Assembly (NCBI GenBank): GCA_028455995.1
Contig: JABELC010000002.1
Location: forward strand, 1,860,001-1,924,000
DNA from: Scleromitrula shiraiana
Taxonomy: Eukaryota; Ascomycota; Leotiomycetes; Helotiales; Sclerotiniaceae
Reading direction: 5' to 3'
DNA: 64,000 nucleotides
Of this stretch, positions 48,741 to 60,135 are shown in pieces. The position numbers and the translations under genes are program-made. Position 1 is the first letter of the stretch. Every line of letters begins with the position of its first letter. The notes beneath the pieces were generated by a model. The model saw nothing but the letters and a program-made list of their open reading frames with translations. It made no database searches and was not told the DNA's origin.

Positions 48741-50190
48741 ATGATTTCTCACCTGTTTTCACCTTTGGTTATCATTGGCACTGTTGTAGTCACAGCCGTC
48801 GCCTCGGATTCTCAGAAACTCCTCATTTCTAACAAGACTCCCTCCAATTTTCTTGAATCTTCCATTTTTGGCCGTCATGATTATGATAGTTTCAATCTTG
48901 AAGAGCCAGTAGGACTAAAGCCGACATTTGAGTGGAGAACTTTTCAAGACGAAGAAGTTGAATATCATGGAGGAACTTTCGCCCATCTACCGGCCGTAGA
49001 TTGCTTTGCCTCTGGAAGTAGTGGGTCATTTGATATTGCTATTGTGGGTCATCCTTTTGATTTAGGGGTCACATATCGGCCTGGGGCCAGATTTGGACCC
49101 AGTGGCGCACGACAAGGTGCTCGTAGAATATCGCCGTCTTGCTCATGGAGGTAAGTTGCTCCTCTAAGATTACTATTTGAAGACGCTGATTGTGTGCAGC
49201 ATCGATAGTGGCAAGAATCCTTTTCGTGATTGGGCTACAGTGGTGGACTGTGGAGATATTTGGAATACGCCCTTTGATAAGCATGTTGCCTTGAGGCAGC
49301 TCGAGGAGGGCATGCAATCTATCAATACACGTAAACCGAAGAATGATACACAGGTAGATGCAGTCAGAATCATTAGTATTGGTGGTGATCACACTATCAG
49401 TAAGTCTCATTTAATTATGTCTTCATTCGCCTCAAGGGTCTGAAAGCAGGTCTCACGTGCTATCTGCGCTGCCCTGTTTTATCATCATTTTTAAAAACCA
49501 GAAGTGAGATTTTACTAATATCCCTCAGCGTTGCCTATCTTGCGAGCTTTGCACAAAACATGGGGTCCAGTTGCCGTTTTACATTTTGACTCACACCTTG
49601 ACACCTGGGATCCAGTTCAGCTGGGTGGTGGGTTATCGAAATATGCTGATGTGAACCATGGCACAATGCTTCATATCGCTCATGAGGAAGGGTTGATCTC
49701 CAATCATAGTAACATGCATCTTGGAACACGTTGCCCATTATACGATCAGCACTTCGACCTTAACAACGATCTCAGGTGTGGATTCAAATACATTCGAGCA
49801 CGAGAACTTGATACACTTGGTGTAGAAAAGGTGGTTCAGAGAATTGTTGACACGATTGGAGATCAATACGTATACCTGAGTGTCGATATTGATGTGTTAG
49901 ACCCAGCATATGCACCCGCAACAGGAACAATTGAATCTGGAGGATGGTCCACAAGAGAAGTAAGTGCCCCAAGAATTGATTGCATGATGTCTAGTAACTT
50001 ATTATTCCTTCAGCTCTTCCAAATCATTGATGGCATGTCACGAGCCGGATTGAAAATCGTAGGATCCGATGTCGTGGAATTTACTCCAGTTTATGACAAT
50101 GCCGCTGAAACAACTGGCATTGCGATTGGAGAGATTATCTTCGAGATTTTGCAGTGGATGGTGAATGTTCCGGTCACTAAGCCTGCCTAA
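48741..50190 (+). CDS. Agmatinase-like ureohydrolase with signal peptide
   Basis: An arginase/agmatinase-fold enzyme that hydrolyses a guanidino group to urea with a di-manganese centre. Exons are 48741-49150, 49200-49399, 49529-49959 and 50014-50190, phase-consistent, about 405 aa. Metal-binding motifs are complete: GGDHTI (His about 201, across intron 2), FDSHLDTWD (Asp224, His226, Asp228) and SVDIDVLDPAYAPATGT (Asp323, Asp325). The Gly-rich GVTYRPGARFGPSGARQGAR and HGTMLHIAHEEGL blocks are also typical. The N-terminus (ISHLFSPLVIIGTVVVTAVA, then SD) is a clear signal peptide, so the enzyme probably enters the secretory pathway, unlike the cytosolic arginase. The substrate (agmatine or another guanidino compound) is inferred from family resemblance. 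It sits 1.8 kb from a TauD-type gene on the same strand. Confidence 0.9.
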
Positions 50191-51948
50191 TAACATTTAT
50201 GTTATGAAAAGAGACGAATTCACAATCGACTCAAGACATAAAGATACGAGAGAATTTCTTATTTCTAGAAGCAGGTTGGCACGAACCATGACCGAGCTAT
50301 CAGCGGGTGAGAGTCAGTTTCATACAGCGTTGACCTTTTAGTTATTCAGCCTCTAGAACTTTCAATAGACTTCGATAGATACATGAGTTCAGGTTCACAA
50401 CAATACAGTTAGATATCAAAGAGCTATCTCCGTCAAGTATGCAGCGGGATGAATATCTTCAAAACTTTCAAGATCTTTTTTAATTATTCCACCCATTTTC
50501 TTAATATAGACAAAGTACATGTTCTTCGATAGTTATCTTTTATTAGAATCCCCATAACCTAACAAGTGGATTTGGGATTCCGGCATTGAATTCAAGGCAG
50601 CTGTAGTGTCTGATGCCTGAATTTAATTTCCACGAGCGGGAAGTCAGTTTGAACTCTCACAACAGTCGCAATGGTTGACCATGCAAATCATCCACGGGTA
50701 TTCTGCCAGTGCAGAGCGAGAAGATAGATTACAACGTTTTGAATCTACGATATATTGGAGATTAGGGCTTTTGCTTTGGTGCACTGTCATTGATCCAGGT
50801 ATGTGATGAGTACCTTTGTGGCAATCACACATTTACGAACACTATGATGGATTATAAGCTAGTTTGTTAAATATCCAATTATCCTCAAATAATGCGTTTC
50901 TAGATTGCCTATCAACTTTGAATGTGTTGTTGACAACATCACCAGATCAAGTAGTGTGCCAAGCAGAGTAGCCATCTCGGACCAGCAGACATAATCTTCT
51001 ATTATCTCCAATCAATGACCCTTTTCAAAGCCAATATTACTCCTATCACAACCTATCTAGAAGGTTCGCATATGCTATTAGATTGAAGCAGTTGGGGCCA
51101 TTTCTTATCTTTAGCATAAAGTCCGTGTAGAGCATGATCCAGTGACACGTCGGGTAATATGGCACTGCTACCCTATATGATCACGGCGAACAAAAGATTT
51201 GCATGATGTGTAGATACGCGATTTTCGAGGAGATAAGAAATAATACAGAAAGCCAAGCCAGACAGTTAAAGTAAGTTGCACCACTAACAACCGGAAGCAA
51301 GTGAAGACGAAAAGAGAGAGATGAGGGAATGCGTGAGCCATGATATCTATCATATCAACTTTCCTGTAAACAAATTGACATTGAACAGACATCCACATTA
51401 ATTCTCTAACAATATTTCACAGATATCGTGTTGTGTGGTACAATCGCAGCATGAACTCAAGGGAAGCTTATCGGTAATTTTAGATACAAGTGTTCAACCT
51501 GCTCATCTGTATGACTCTCCCGGCATATAGCTCTAGCTCTAGCTATGCACTCTATTCTTTATTATTAAAAGATAAGGCTGTGCTGTATAGCTTATATTCG
51601 ATCATCGGAAGCTCTGATTAAGTGAGAAGTTCTTGATTCGCTACCGTTGTAGGCGCGGTATATCTGTTTGGTTATCTTTATCGGATCAAGAGGTGGGGAA
51701 GTGAGACTCGGAATATACAATCTGAATCAGCATTGTACATGTCAGATTCTTGTGCTACCTTCGGGTAAATGACGTATTTAGCCACTTATGCTGGGGTGTT
51801 TGAAGGTAGGTAGTATTGACATCCGCCATGATAATTATATTGCTGTATAAAATGTCCAAGTACAGTCACTAGTTAAATACCCTATCTCAGATATTGATTT
51901 ATCTTTCAAATATCGAAAGATTCATCGGATAACAAACTGGTTATAGAT
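50191..51948. other. 1.8-kb intergenic region
   Basis: This separates the ureohydrolase and the TauD-type gene, both on the plus strand. It contains a short AGCTCTAGCTCTAGCT repeat at about 51528-51543. ORFs at 50644-50832 and 51168-51398 (-) look spurious. Confidence 0.45.
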
Positions 51949-53374
51949 ATGGATATGGCTAAATCCACAATTGATATGCTTTGCACAACAGCTGATCAAG
52001 CTCATGAGAGCCTCGTATCCCCACATGTTGTTGAGAATAGCAAAAGCCAAGAATCGAGATATCAAAATTCACAATATACCCAGGTACAACATCGAGAGCC
52101 GTTGAAGTCCACTGGGGTTCTTGACCAGTTTGACAGTTTTGATGTCACTCCGGTGATTGGTTGTGAATATGTCGGTGTCAATCTTGTTGAATGGATCAAG
52201 GCTCCAAACTCAGATGAACTGCTTCGAGATTTAGCTATCACAAGTAATGCTTCTTCGTACCATTGTTCCTGCTACATTGTTCATCAACTTACCTCTATCA
52301 TTCAGTATCTCAACGAGGCGTGGTATTCTTTCGTAAACAAGATGACATGACAAACAATCTTCAGAAAGAGCTCGTACAACGTCTAGGCGAACTTTCAGGA
52401 AAACCATCCACCTCCAAGATAGTGCGTGCCTTTCCCACTTGAGATGAATTATCTGCACACACTAATTCAATGAATTAAAAGCACATTCACCCACTTTCCA
52501 ATGCCATTGAGAGCAACGGCGACCGTGAAATCTCAGTTCTATCTTCCGTTCAATTGAGTAAAATTCAATCTAACAGTCCTGCCTCGGTCAATAACCCACA
52601 GAATGCTAAAGAGGGCTGGCATTCCGATATAACATACGAGCAGATTCCATCTGACTATGCAATCCTGCGTATGACTCAACTCCCCAAAACAGGAGGTGAT
52701 ACTCTCTGGGCATCTGGTTGTGAAGTCTATGATCGTATCTCTGCACCAGTTCAGAAGTTCCTCGAAGGTTTAACAGCTACGTATGCCGCACCGAGATTTC
52801 AAGAGGTGGCAGATCGTAGTGGGTTCAAGATATATACTGAGGAGAGAGGCGCACCGGAAAATAAGGGAGATAAATTAGAGGCAGTTCATCCTGTCGTTAG
52901 AACAAATCCCGTGACTGGGGTATGATGATTCTTCTTCAGTTCATCTTTCCAAGTTCCTTCAAATGCTAATATCCTCCTTTGAAGTGGAAGTCCATATATG
53001 CTCTCGGCCACCACGTCTCTCATATCAATTCTCTTTCAGCATTCGAGAGTCAATCTCTACTATCATGGTTCCTACGACTTGTAACCGAGAACCATGACTT
53101 ACAAGTTCGACATCGTTGGCAAAATGTCAATGATTTAGCCATCTGGGATAATAGATCGAATGTATGTATTGTTCTCTCTTGCCGAGAAGTAGATAGCTAA
53201 GAATTATGACAGTATCATGCTGCGACCCCAGACTACGTAGATCCCGCTCTAGGACGAGATCTGGGTGATAGATCAGGTCAACGTGCCGTGAGCTTGGGAG
53301 AGAAGCCATATTTTGATCCTTTAAGCACGGGGAGAAGAGAAGCACTTGGACTTGTGGATGGAAACAAAAACTGA
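51949..53374 (+). CDS. TauD/TfdA-family Fe(II)/2-oxoglutarate dioxygenase
   Basis: A non-heme iron dioxygenase that hydroxylates a substrate while decarboxylating 2-oxoglutarate; family members release sulfite from taurine or alkylsulfonates, or act on related acids. Exons are 51949-52243, 52306-52421, 52482-52919, 52985-53161 and 53213-53374, phase-consistent, about 395 aa. The joins restore IT-ISQRGVVFFRKQDD, GKPSTSKI-HIHPLSNAIE, RTNPVTG-WKSIYALGHHV and WDNRSN-YHAATPDYVDP. The iron ligands are His184 and Asp186 (GWHSDITYEQIPSDYAILR) and His344 (YHAATPDY). The 2-oxoglutarate-binding arginine is probably R366 in SGQRAVSLGEKP. Family block TQLPKTGGDTLWASG is also present. No targeting signal. 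Substrate is unknown; the N-terminal 60 residues are variable. Confidence 0.9.
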
Positions 53375-54430
53375 GTTGTCAGTCCGGCAACTGAATACTG
53401 AATTAGAGTATGACATGTATCTATGGTGAGGACGAGATATGGAATTGCTTCAACGATTGCTGCACGATTTTCTTGGTGTCTTTGTTAGCTCAGTAGTGAA
53501 AATTCATAACTTTTAGCAAATTTCCTAGTTGTTGATTTCTCGATCAATCAACAGCCTTGACACCGCAATCAAACTCAATCTGTACAAATGCAGATTCTTG
53601 ATTATCCCAACGAAATCTACCAATAAATCCTCCCAGCTAGTCCCTTTTCTACTCAAGACTCGAAAGAAATAGTGGAAATAGCAATTTCCTCCTTGACGGC
53701 TTCTGTTTCTCACCAAATACCTTTAGACGCCATCTTTCCACAATAACTATTAGCAGTAATCCGATGAAGTCTTTTTAATATGTGTGGTAATGTTTCAGCT
53801 TGGTAGACATAGTCTCGCAGGGTGAGAAGAATAGTGATTGATTATGTAAGTCATACCGTAACCCCGCCAAAGGAGTGGTACCACCCCATTGTTCGAACAA
53901 TAAACTATAATACAATCCGGAATCTTGCTCTCAGATTCATCTTCGGCTCTCTCTTCAATCGGCATACCAATTTCAGCCCCATACTCTCATAACTGAATCT
54001 CCAGTCGAAGACTGCACGCTCATGTTCAACTAATTGAACCGCGAAAAGTATGATAGACGTGATTCAAGAACGTACGGTGCTTGAAAATTTAATCATCTCT
54101 GATTTTTTCCTCTCGCGCAGTGTACCAGATACATCTCTGCCAGAGGATTTCATCTCTCAATGTCGTTGGAGTTATTGTTACTGCACCAGACTGAGATGTT
54201 ATCAAGGATTAAGATAATCCCTGGTACAAGCACACTCGGTATTGAGAATCGCCACTTTGTAGGTGATACATGCGTATATGGGGTTGCAATGCATCTAGTC
54301 TGTGGGGTGTGATGACTGTAACAGCTGAAAACTCTGTTTTTCTTATCATTTTCATTTTCTACACATGCGGTATATTGTTGCAATACTTGCTAGGCCAATA
54401 GAGAATAAATGTTTGATTGGAGTTGAAACA
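53375..54430. other. 1.1-kb intergenic region
   Basis: 3' flank of the TauD-type gene and 5' flank of the orphan membrane protein. A palindromic GTTCGAAC occurs near 53893. No supported gene or RNA; the minus-strand ORFs at 53525-53716 and 54150-54383 look spurious. Confidence 0.4.
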
Positions 54431-56569
54431 ATGAACTCTGAGTTTGAGCTGCATGAACTTGGGCAAAATGACAGGATTCAGAAGCAGGGGTTAGATATGC
54501 AGCCTTATGGGAATGAATATGAACTTGAAATGGTAAAAGGAAAGTTCAATCTCGAACCATGGTGTATTTCTCTTAGCACTAACCAGTGATTACAGATGAA
54601 TCATCTTCGAAAAATGGTCAGTCATCAAAGCATATTGATGTAAGCTCTAAAAACGGCAAGGAGCGCATCTATGAAGATGCAGATGAGTATGAGGATGAAG
54701 AGCTAGTAACAGTACCGATTGCAAAACTACAGCAATTGGTCAAATATGGAATACAGGTTTTGCAGGAGAGTAGACGAAGAAGAAAAAGCTGTGGAGAAGT
54801 GGACCTTGAACAGAATGCAACAAGGTCAGAGTGTGGCAATGCGGGGAATTCAGCCATAGATGTGGGTACTGCTGATTCTGAAGATGATACAGTGACTGGA
54901 AGTATCATAGACAAAATATGGAGTAGGGCCAATGCACAACCCTGGCTAATCAAAAAGGTGACCCCAAGCCATTCTATTGAGATACTCGAACAGTTGGATG
55001 GGGAACCCCAGAGCTCTGAATCGTTCGATAAATTCTTCAAGCTTGCTTGGGAAGAATACTTCGGCAAATTGTTCCAAGGTAAAAGATCGAATCATGCACG
55101 ATTTTTCTGGTTGCGGAGGAAAGTATTCTTCTGTGTAAAAGAAGTTGAACTGAAAAACACTTGGGATTTTGAAAGTTTTCGTAAAGCTAAAATCAAAGAG
55201 CTTGTGGGGGTCATAATCTGTGTGAGCCGGCAATTGGAACTTGCAACGGAAGAATCCTCAATTGGGTCTATCCTTGAACGTTGCTATAAGGCGGGAGTTA
55301 TGACCCAACCTATCCTACATAAGAATATTGACACGACAATCTGTTCCGATTCAAGTCATGGTTATGGTCCACAAATAAGCTTGATCGCTAAAGCACTTTG
55401 TCTCTTCAGCGATTGTTTGACATTGCCTGCTTTAGTACTAGAGAATTTTTCAGGAATCTGGAACCGTCGAGTTGGGGAAATTCTTGCTTTGCAACCACAT
55501 GAGTTATTGGTTGTTGCTAGGTTTTCTCTACCTCTAAGCTCTCCAGATCTGGTTGCCAATGGGACACATCGAGGCGAGGATAGACTTCTACGAATCGATG
55601 ATTTGGATATAGAAAGTTTGAGGAGTATTGGAGAACTTGAAATAGTCTGGACTAGTGTAGTAGGACAACACCTAACTCTGGATATCAATGGCGACTATAG
55701 GTTTTTATATATTGCATGGCTAAGAAAAGAGAATGATTGCCCATTTGAGTATTTTCAAAGTAATTGGTAAGTTATACTTCCTGAAACCACTATCTGATGA
55801 CTTTTTAACCTCGAAATCAAATAGCAATATTGCCATGACTAGAAGTCTAGAGGTTGGTGTAAGATTAAATGAGGCAGAACCTGGCCCCGGCACGGTACCA
55901 CCAGTTGTATTCAACAATTTTATTGCACAAACATGGGCAATGCTTTTTTCCAACTCATTTCGAAGAGTATCCAATCAGCGGGATCAGATAACTCAAATAG
56001 AAGGAAATCCTCATAGTAAAAAGGCCTTCCTAATGACACCATGGTGGCTAATTAAGGCATTTTTCATCATAACATTTGCAGGTGGAGAAATAATCAACTT
56101 CGCATCTCTCAAGCAGGCTTATGGAAATATTCGTTACACACCTGACCCTGCGCCAAGGAGACATTTGTATTTTCCTTGGACAGTATATTATCCATGGAGC
56201 CCGAGCAAGCTTGGAGCAAGCATCACGTCTTCAGATAAGATTCGTCTCATTCTGGAATATCACATGTCACTTGACTCGACTGGCCAAGGAGACGAGAGGA
56301 TGAAAATAGCCAGAGCAGCTCGAACTAAAACTGCTATTCCTTATTCCGAATTTGGAATCTTTGAGGGTCGCATACGTCAGCTACGAAATTATATGGATAC
56401 CCAGAAACCTAGAGGGTTTCGACAGCTTTGGCGAGATAGGAGAGATACAATAAATTACTATACTTTTTGGGGAGTCATTGTCTTTGGGGTTCTCAGTGTA
56501 TTCTTTGCTCTGTCGTCTCTGGCTGTTAGCATTGCTCAGACTTATGCTTCGTTCAAGGCTTTGGGTTAG
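54431..56569 (+). CDS. Fungal hypothetical protein with C-terminal membrane anchor
   Basis: Main exons 54596-55766 and 55825-56569 are joined by a clean 58-nt intron (TG-GTAAGT..AATAG-C), giving about 640 aa. A likely first exon starts at 54431 (MNSEFELHELGQND.. PYGNEYELEM). The C-terminal region holds TPWWLIKAFFIITFAGGEII and GVIVFGVLSVFFALSSLAVS followed by IAQTYASFKALG, a hydrophobic anchor seen in many Pezizomycotina orphan proteins. The middle (WEEYFGKLFQGKRSNHARFF, GEILALQPHELLVVARFSL) is probably globular. The first join is not resolved: the exon ending at GEYELEM-type sequence with donor GTAAAAGG is in the wrong phase for the frame after TTACAG at 54595. Only a 32-nt intron, or a one-base error, would connect them. 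So the start is uncertain, or the gene is damaged. I do not recognise a function. Confidence 0.62.
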
Positions 56570-57055
56570 GTAGGGCTTGCTGCGATGAAAAGAGATGGAA
56601 ATGGTTGAGGGGGACACAATGCTGTAATCTCGGGCTAGATCCAAGAAACTTTGTTGTATACATAAATAGTTGTTTCATGTTTAGTTGAATGAAGTTGGTA
56701 GTTGAAAAGAAGTTTGGGTTTAAGGATCTGATATGGAATTCTTCAACAATGCTCAAAATAACCTTGAACATTGAGTGTTCAATAAATACCAATTGACATG
56801 CCATGTATTATTTCTATCTATCCATTGAGAATATTCCCATTCATATTTGTCTATTTTTGTCTCCATATCTTTGTATGTCTGTAACTGTATTGCCGGTTTC
56901 GACCAAATAACTTGAAGTTGATCTTTGACTAATTAGCCCGTTCCTTTGTGATATTTATCGCTCTAATCGATCGTCGTAATTGCACATTCACTCACTCCAT
57001 ATCCATACTCTCTTTCTCCATTTCCCCTAGTTCTTCAAGCATCTAGCACTACCCA
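56570..57055. other. Convergent 3' spacer
   Basis: This 0.5-kb spacer holds the 3'UTRs of the orphan membrane protein (+) and the low-complexity gene (-). No gene is seen. Confidence 0.45.
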
Positions 57056-58231
57056 TTACTCCCTACCAACATTCCTCCTCCAAGCCTCGACTCTCCTTCT
57101 CCTCTCCCTGGCCCCAATATTCTCTACACGCAGCACGCTCAAATCCTCAGCAAGCTTATCACCATCCAGTTTTCCATCCCCCCCTTTATACATCCTATTC
57201 CACAAACCAATCGTACGATGTTGTGTACTCGGATTCGATTCTGTTTCATCGTATTTTTTTTCTTTCCTCACGTGTGGGCCATTGAAACGCGGTGTATGCG
57301 TTAATCCTGGGTTGGAAGCTGCAGAAGATGTAGTATGCGTAGATCGTGATGGGATTGGCGTATTTGAATCTGTATTTTTATTACTATGAGGTCGAGTCGC
57401 AAAAGGAGTAGGGGGTGGATTGTGTCTCAAATTGAGAGGAGCAGGTGAGTAACTGGAACTACGCGCATAATTGATTTCGTAACCGTATGAATAAGGTACG
57501 TGGAAATAGTTTGGATGATCGTGGTGGGTGGAAAACCTGTTTAGTATGGTTGTAGATGGTGCTGCGGGTTCTGAATCCCATACAGCAGTATATCCTTCAT
57601 CGCCTGCTCGAAGTGGTGGGTATGAGGGGTTTGGGGTGCGTGATTCGACGGGAGATGTAGCGTTCGAAGGCCATTGTGAGCGCGTTTCATTATCTGATGA
57701 GGATAGCCATGATGAAGTTTCTGGTGGAAGAGATGGTTCTTGTCTTTTGCCGTTGCCATCACTTGGATATTTTGGTGCAATCCAATTACTCCAATCATTA
57801 CCGCGATTTTGAGTTGCGAAGGAAGTACCAGTAGAAGTTGTTGATTGAGGTAAAGTTTGAGATCCAACATTTAATGTGAATGATTGAGTTTCAACCCTTG
57901 GTGTCGCATCGGATGGTGATCTTAGATGTGATGGGCATGGATTTGAAGACATTGCATTTTTCTTCCTGCCACTCCAGATACCTGGATCTATTGGTGCATC
58001 CCCACTACCATTGTTGTAGTTATTGTTGTTGCGACTTCGAGCGTGATTGCTTGGACGACAAGTGAAGGCAGAAGATTGAGACTGAGTCAAAGGTGATGTT
58101 TTGAATTCTGGATCCCATACAGAAGGCTGTTCAACATCCGGTGAGTAAAATTCAGATGGATTGGGGGCACGACAGCCAGATCGTGAGCTGAAACTTGATG
58201 GCCAAGGTGATGATGGTCGCATTGGTGCCAT
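57056..58231 (-). CDS. Low-complexity Ser/Pro/Asn-rich protein with conserved-looking basic C-terminus
   Basis: A single intronless frame of about 391 aa from the ATG at 58231 (MAPMRPSSPWPSSFSSRSG). The frame is open further upstream to 58423, but that extension is hydrophobic and unlike the rest, so I chose the internal start. Most of the protein is Ser, Thr, Pro and Asn-rich, with an Asn tract (RNNNNYNNGSGD) and repeated WDPEF/WDSEP and WSN/WSG motifs; it is probably disordered. The last 50 residues are different: LWNRMYKGGDGKLDGDKLAE then RVENIGARERRRRVEAWRRN, a charged helix that looks structured. No signal peptide or transmembrane helix. I do not recognise the family. A regulatory or RNA-associated role is a guess. 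Confidence 0.62.
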   Translation of the reverse strand: MAPMRPSSPWPSSFSSRSGCRAPNPSEFYSPDVEQPSVWDPEFKTSPLTQSQSSAFTCRPSNHARSRNNNNYNNGSGDAPIDPGIWSGRKKNAMSSNPCPSHLRSPSDATPRVETQSFTLNVGSQTLPQSTTSTGTSFATQNRGNDWSNWIAPKYPSDGNGKRQEPSLPPETSSWLSSSDNETRSQWPSNATSPVESRTPNPSYPPLRAGDEGYTAVWDSEPAAPSTTILNRFSTHHDHPNYFHVPYSYGYEINYARSSSYSPAPLNLRHNPPPTPFATRPHSNKNTDSNTPIPSRSTHTTSSAASNPGLTHTPRFNGPHVRKEKKYDETESNPSTQHRTIGLWNRMYKGGDGKLDGDKLAEDLSVLRVENIGARERRRRVEAWRRNVGRE

Positions 58232-59083
58232 TGCTTGGAGAGTACGTAACAATATTCTATTGAATGGAAAATCTGAAGTGATGTGAAGTAACTGTTGTGT
58301 TGTTCTTATTGAAAGAGCCGAGAATATGCTTTTGTCGTTAGAAGTGTCAAAAAAACAAAGGTTCAATTGGATTCGAATTTGTCTATGAATCTTGACAATC
58401 TTATGACAAGAATATAATTTCAATTGAGGGATTAATCAAGTTGAGATAAGTGGTTGGAGGTTTGTAAAAGCGGCGAATAACATAAAGAAGGGAAGTGAGA
58501 GTGAATTAATCTTGGATGAAAATCCAATAGCTACATAATCAATCCAGAAGAGCACGTTTTTCGCAATTATCATTAGTCTCCAAAGGTAGAACCTTTTTCT
58601 GTTTGGGCACGTTTTCTAGTGAATATCATTTGACATCAAAACAAAACAAATGTCTTGTTGCTATGGCAAGGTATTGGTTGCAGTGAGGATAAATATCAGC
58701 TTTACTCGTGAGATATGTATCATAGCAACAAGGTGTATGAACCTTTGAATATTAGCCAGAATAATATCTGAGAATTGAATAGAAGAAGACGAATCTCAAA
58801 TCACCTAAACTTGATATGATGCCCACCCAAGCATGATCTGAAGCAGCTTAATTACAGATTACATTTCAACATTAGAATTAGCTACAACACCAACCACCCG
58901 GAGAGTATTGTAAAAGCATAGACTAGCCATTATTTGACAGCAATGTGGTAGACCTGCAAGGAAAAACAAGTTACAAAACATCGTGAAAGGACAACTCGCA
59001 AGATATTTCCCATTGTCACTCTCATAAAAATAAACCGCATGTCTTAAATAAACTTCCAAGTATACTTCATTCAAGGAAGTCGT
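58232..59083. other. Intergenic spacer
   Basis: This contains the promoter of the low-complexity gene and the 3'UTR of the DsbA-like gene, both on the minus strand. The open frame upstream to 58423 could be 5'UTR. No other feature is supported. Confidence 0.4.
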
Positions 59084-60135
59084 CTATCCGCTCTCCTTGA
59101 CAATCTGTTCCAGCGCCTTAACATAATCTCCTACATCTTTCGCTCCTATAATTGTGATATCCCTCTTCTTCCCCTCAAAGACAACATACGGTACACTATC
59201 CACTCCATTTACCGCCTGCTCTCTGATCAAGTTCTTAACTTCCATTAGTTCCTCTCTCTCATCATTTACCAAATCCCTCGCCTCCTTTTCGTCCACCCCA
59301 GCTTCCAAACAAGCACTAACCAGGGTTTCCTCGGAGCTTGGATGCTTTTCCTCCTCAAAATACTTTCTATACAAACTTTTTACGATTGTATCCGCGACCT
59401 CTGGTCCTTTCGATTCCTGAAAATGCTGAATCACTCGATGTGCATCAATGGTATTCGCTACGGTCCCACCAAACTTATAATCTATACCCGCGGATTTGCC
59501 ATATGCGGTCATGAGTTCAATGTACATGGCCATTTTCTCTTCCGAGTCTCCATATCGGGATTGGCGATACCAGGCATGTTTGTCTTCGCCTTCTTTGGTG
59601 GCTTCTGGGTAAAGCTGGTATGGTGCATATTTTAGAGTGAAGTTAACTTTGGTTGATGCTTCGGTTTGACGGACCAGTCGGAGTGCTGCAGATAAATTAG
59701 CAAAATATCGATAGAGGCTTATTGATATTGATATCCATATACTGTATTTGGAAGAGTGTGGGGAAATGGTTGGGAGTTGACGTTGTAGCGATAATGATGA
59801 TATCCACGTGATTGAGTGTGTGAGGAGGATATTAGGATGAATCATAGTTCATATCTTGCTTACCTTCATCCAACCTATGGTAATGTTGCAATCCTCAGTG
59901 ATCAGTGATCCGTTCCATGTTCAGAAGAATTCATATCAACTACACTTTACCTTTTCTTGGCAAGATACGTCCTGATAAAAACCATGAATATCAGTCAATG
60001 GCAAAAAGGAAACTCGTATTACATTGCTTGGGTAATCACCCGCATGATGCATTGTGCTGACGATGATGATTTTAACTGGATGACTTACCATGGACAAATG
60101 GTATCTAATGTGAAAGTGATTGTAGATTCATACAT
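59084..60135 (-). CDS. DsbA-like thioredoxin-fold protein (FrnE type) with two micro-exons
   Basis: Four exons, 60135-60089 (47 nt), 59971-59951 (21 nt), 59874-59864 (11 nt) and 59685-59084, are phase-consistent and give about 226 aa. Only this splicing gives the family N-terminus: MYESTITFTLDTICPW-TYLAKKR-LDE-ALRLVRQ. The thioredoxin-like active site is CPWT instead of CPWC, as in many fungal members, so a dithiol oxidase role is doubtful; glutathione-S-transferase kappa-like or 2-hydroxychromene-isomerase-like relatives also vary here. Further blocks are NFTLKYAPYQLYPEATKEGE, NTIDAHRVIQHFQESKG, KHPSSEETLVSACLEAGVDE and NGVDSVPYVVFEGKKRDITI (cis-Pro region VPYVVF) near the end. Probably cytosolic. 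The ORF extension to 59845 is intron read-through and not coding. Confidence 0.85.

Noticed and set aside
57528..57870. ORFs on the other frames of the low-complexity gene
   Set aside because: Shadow frames; the minus frame from 58231 is longer and has a structured-looking C-terminus.
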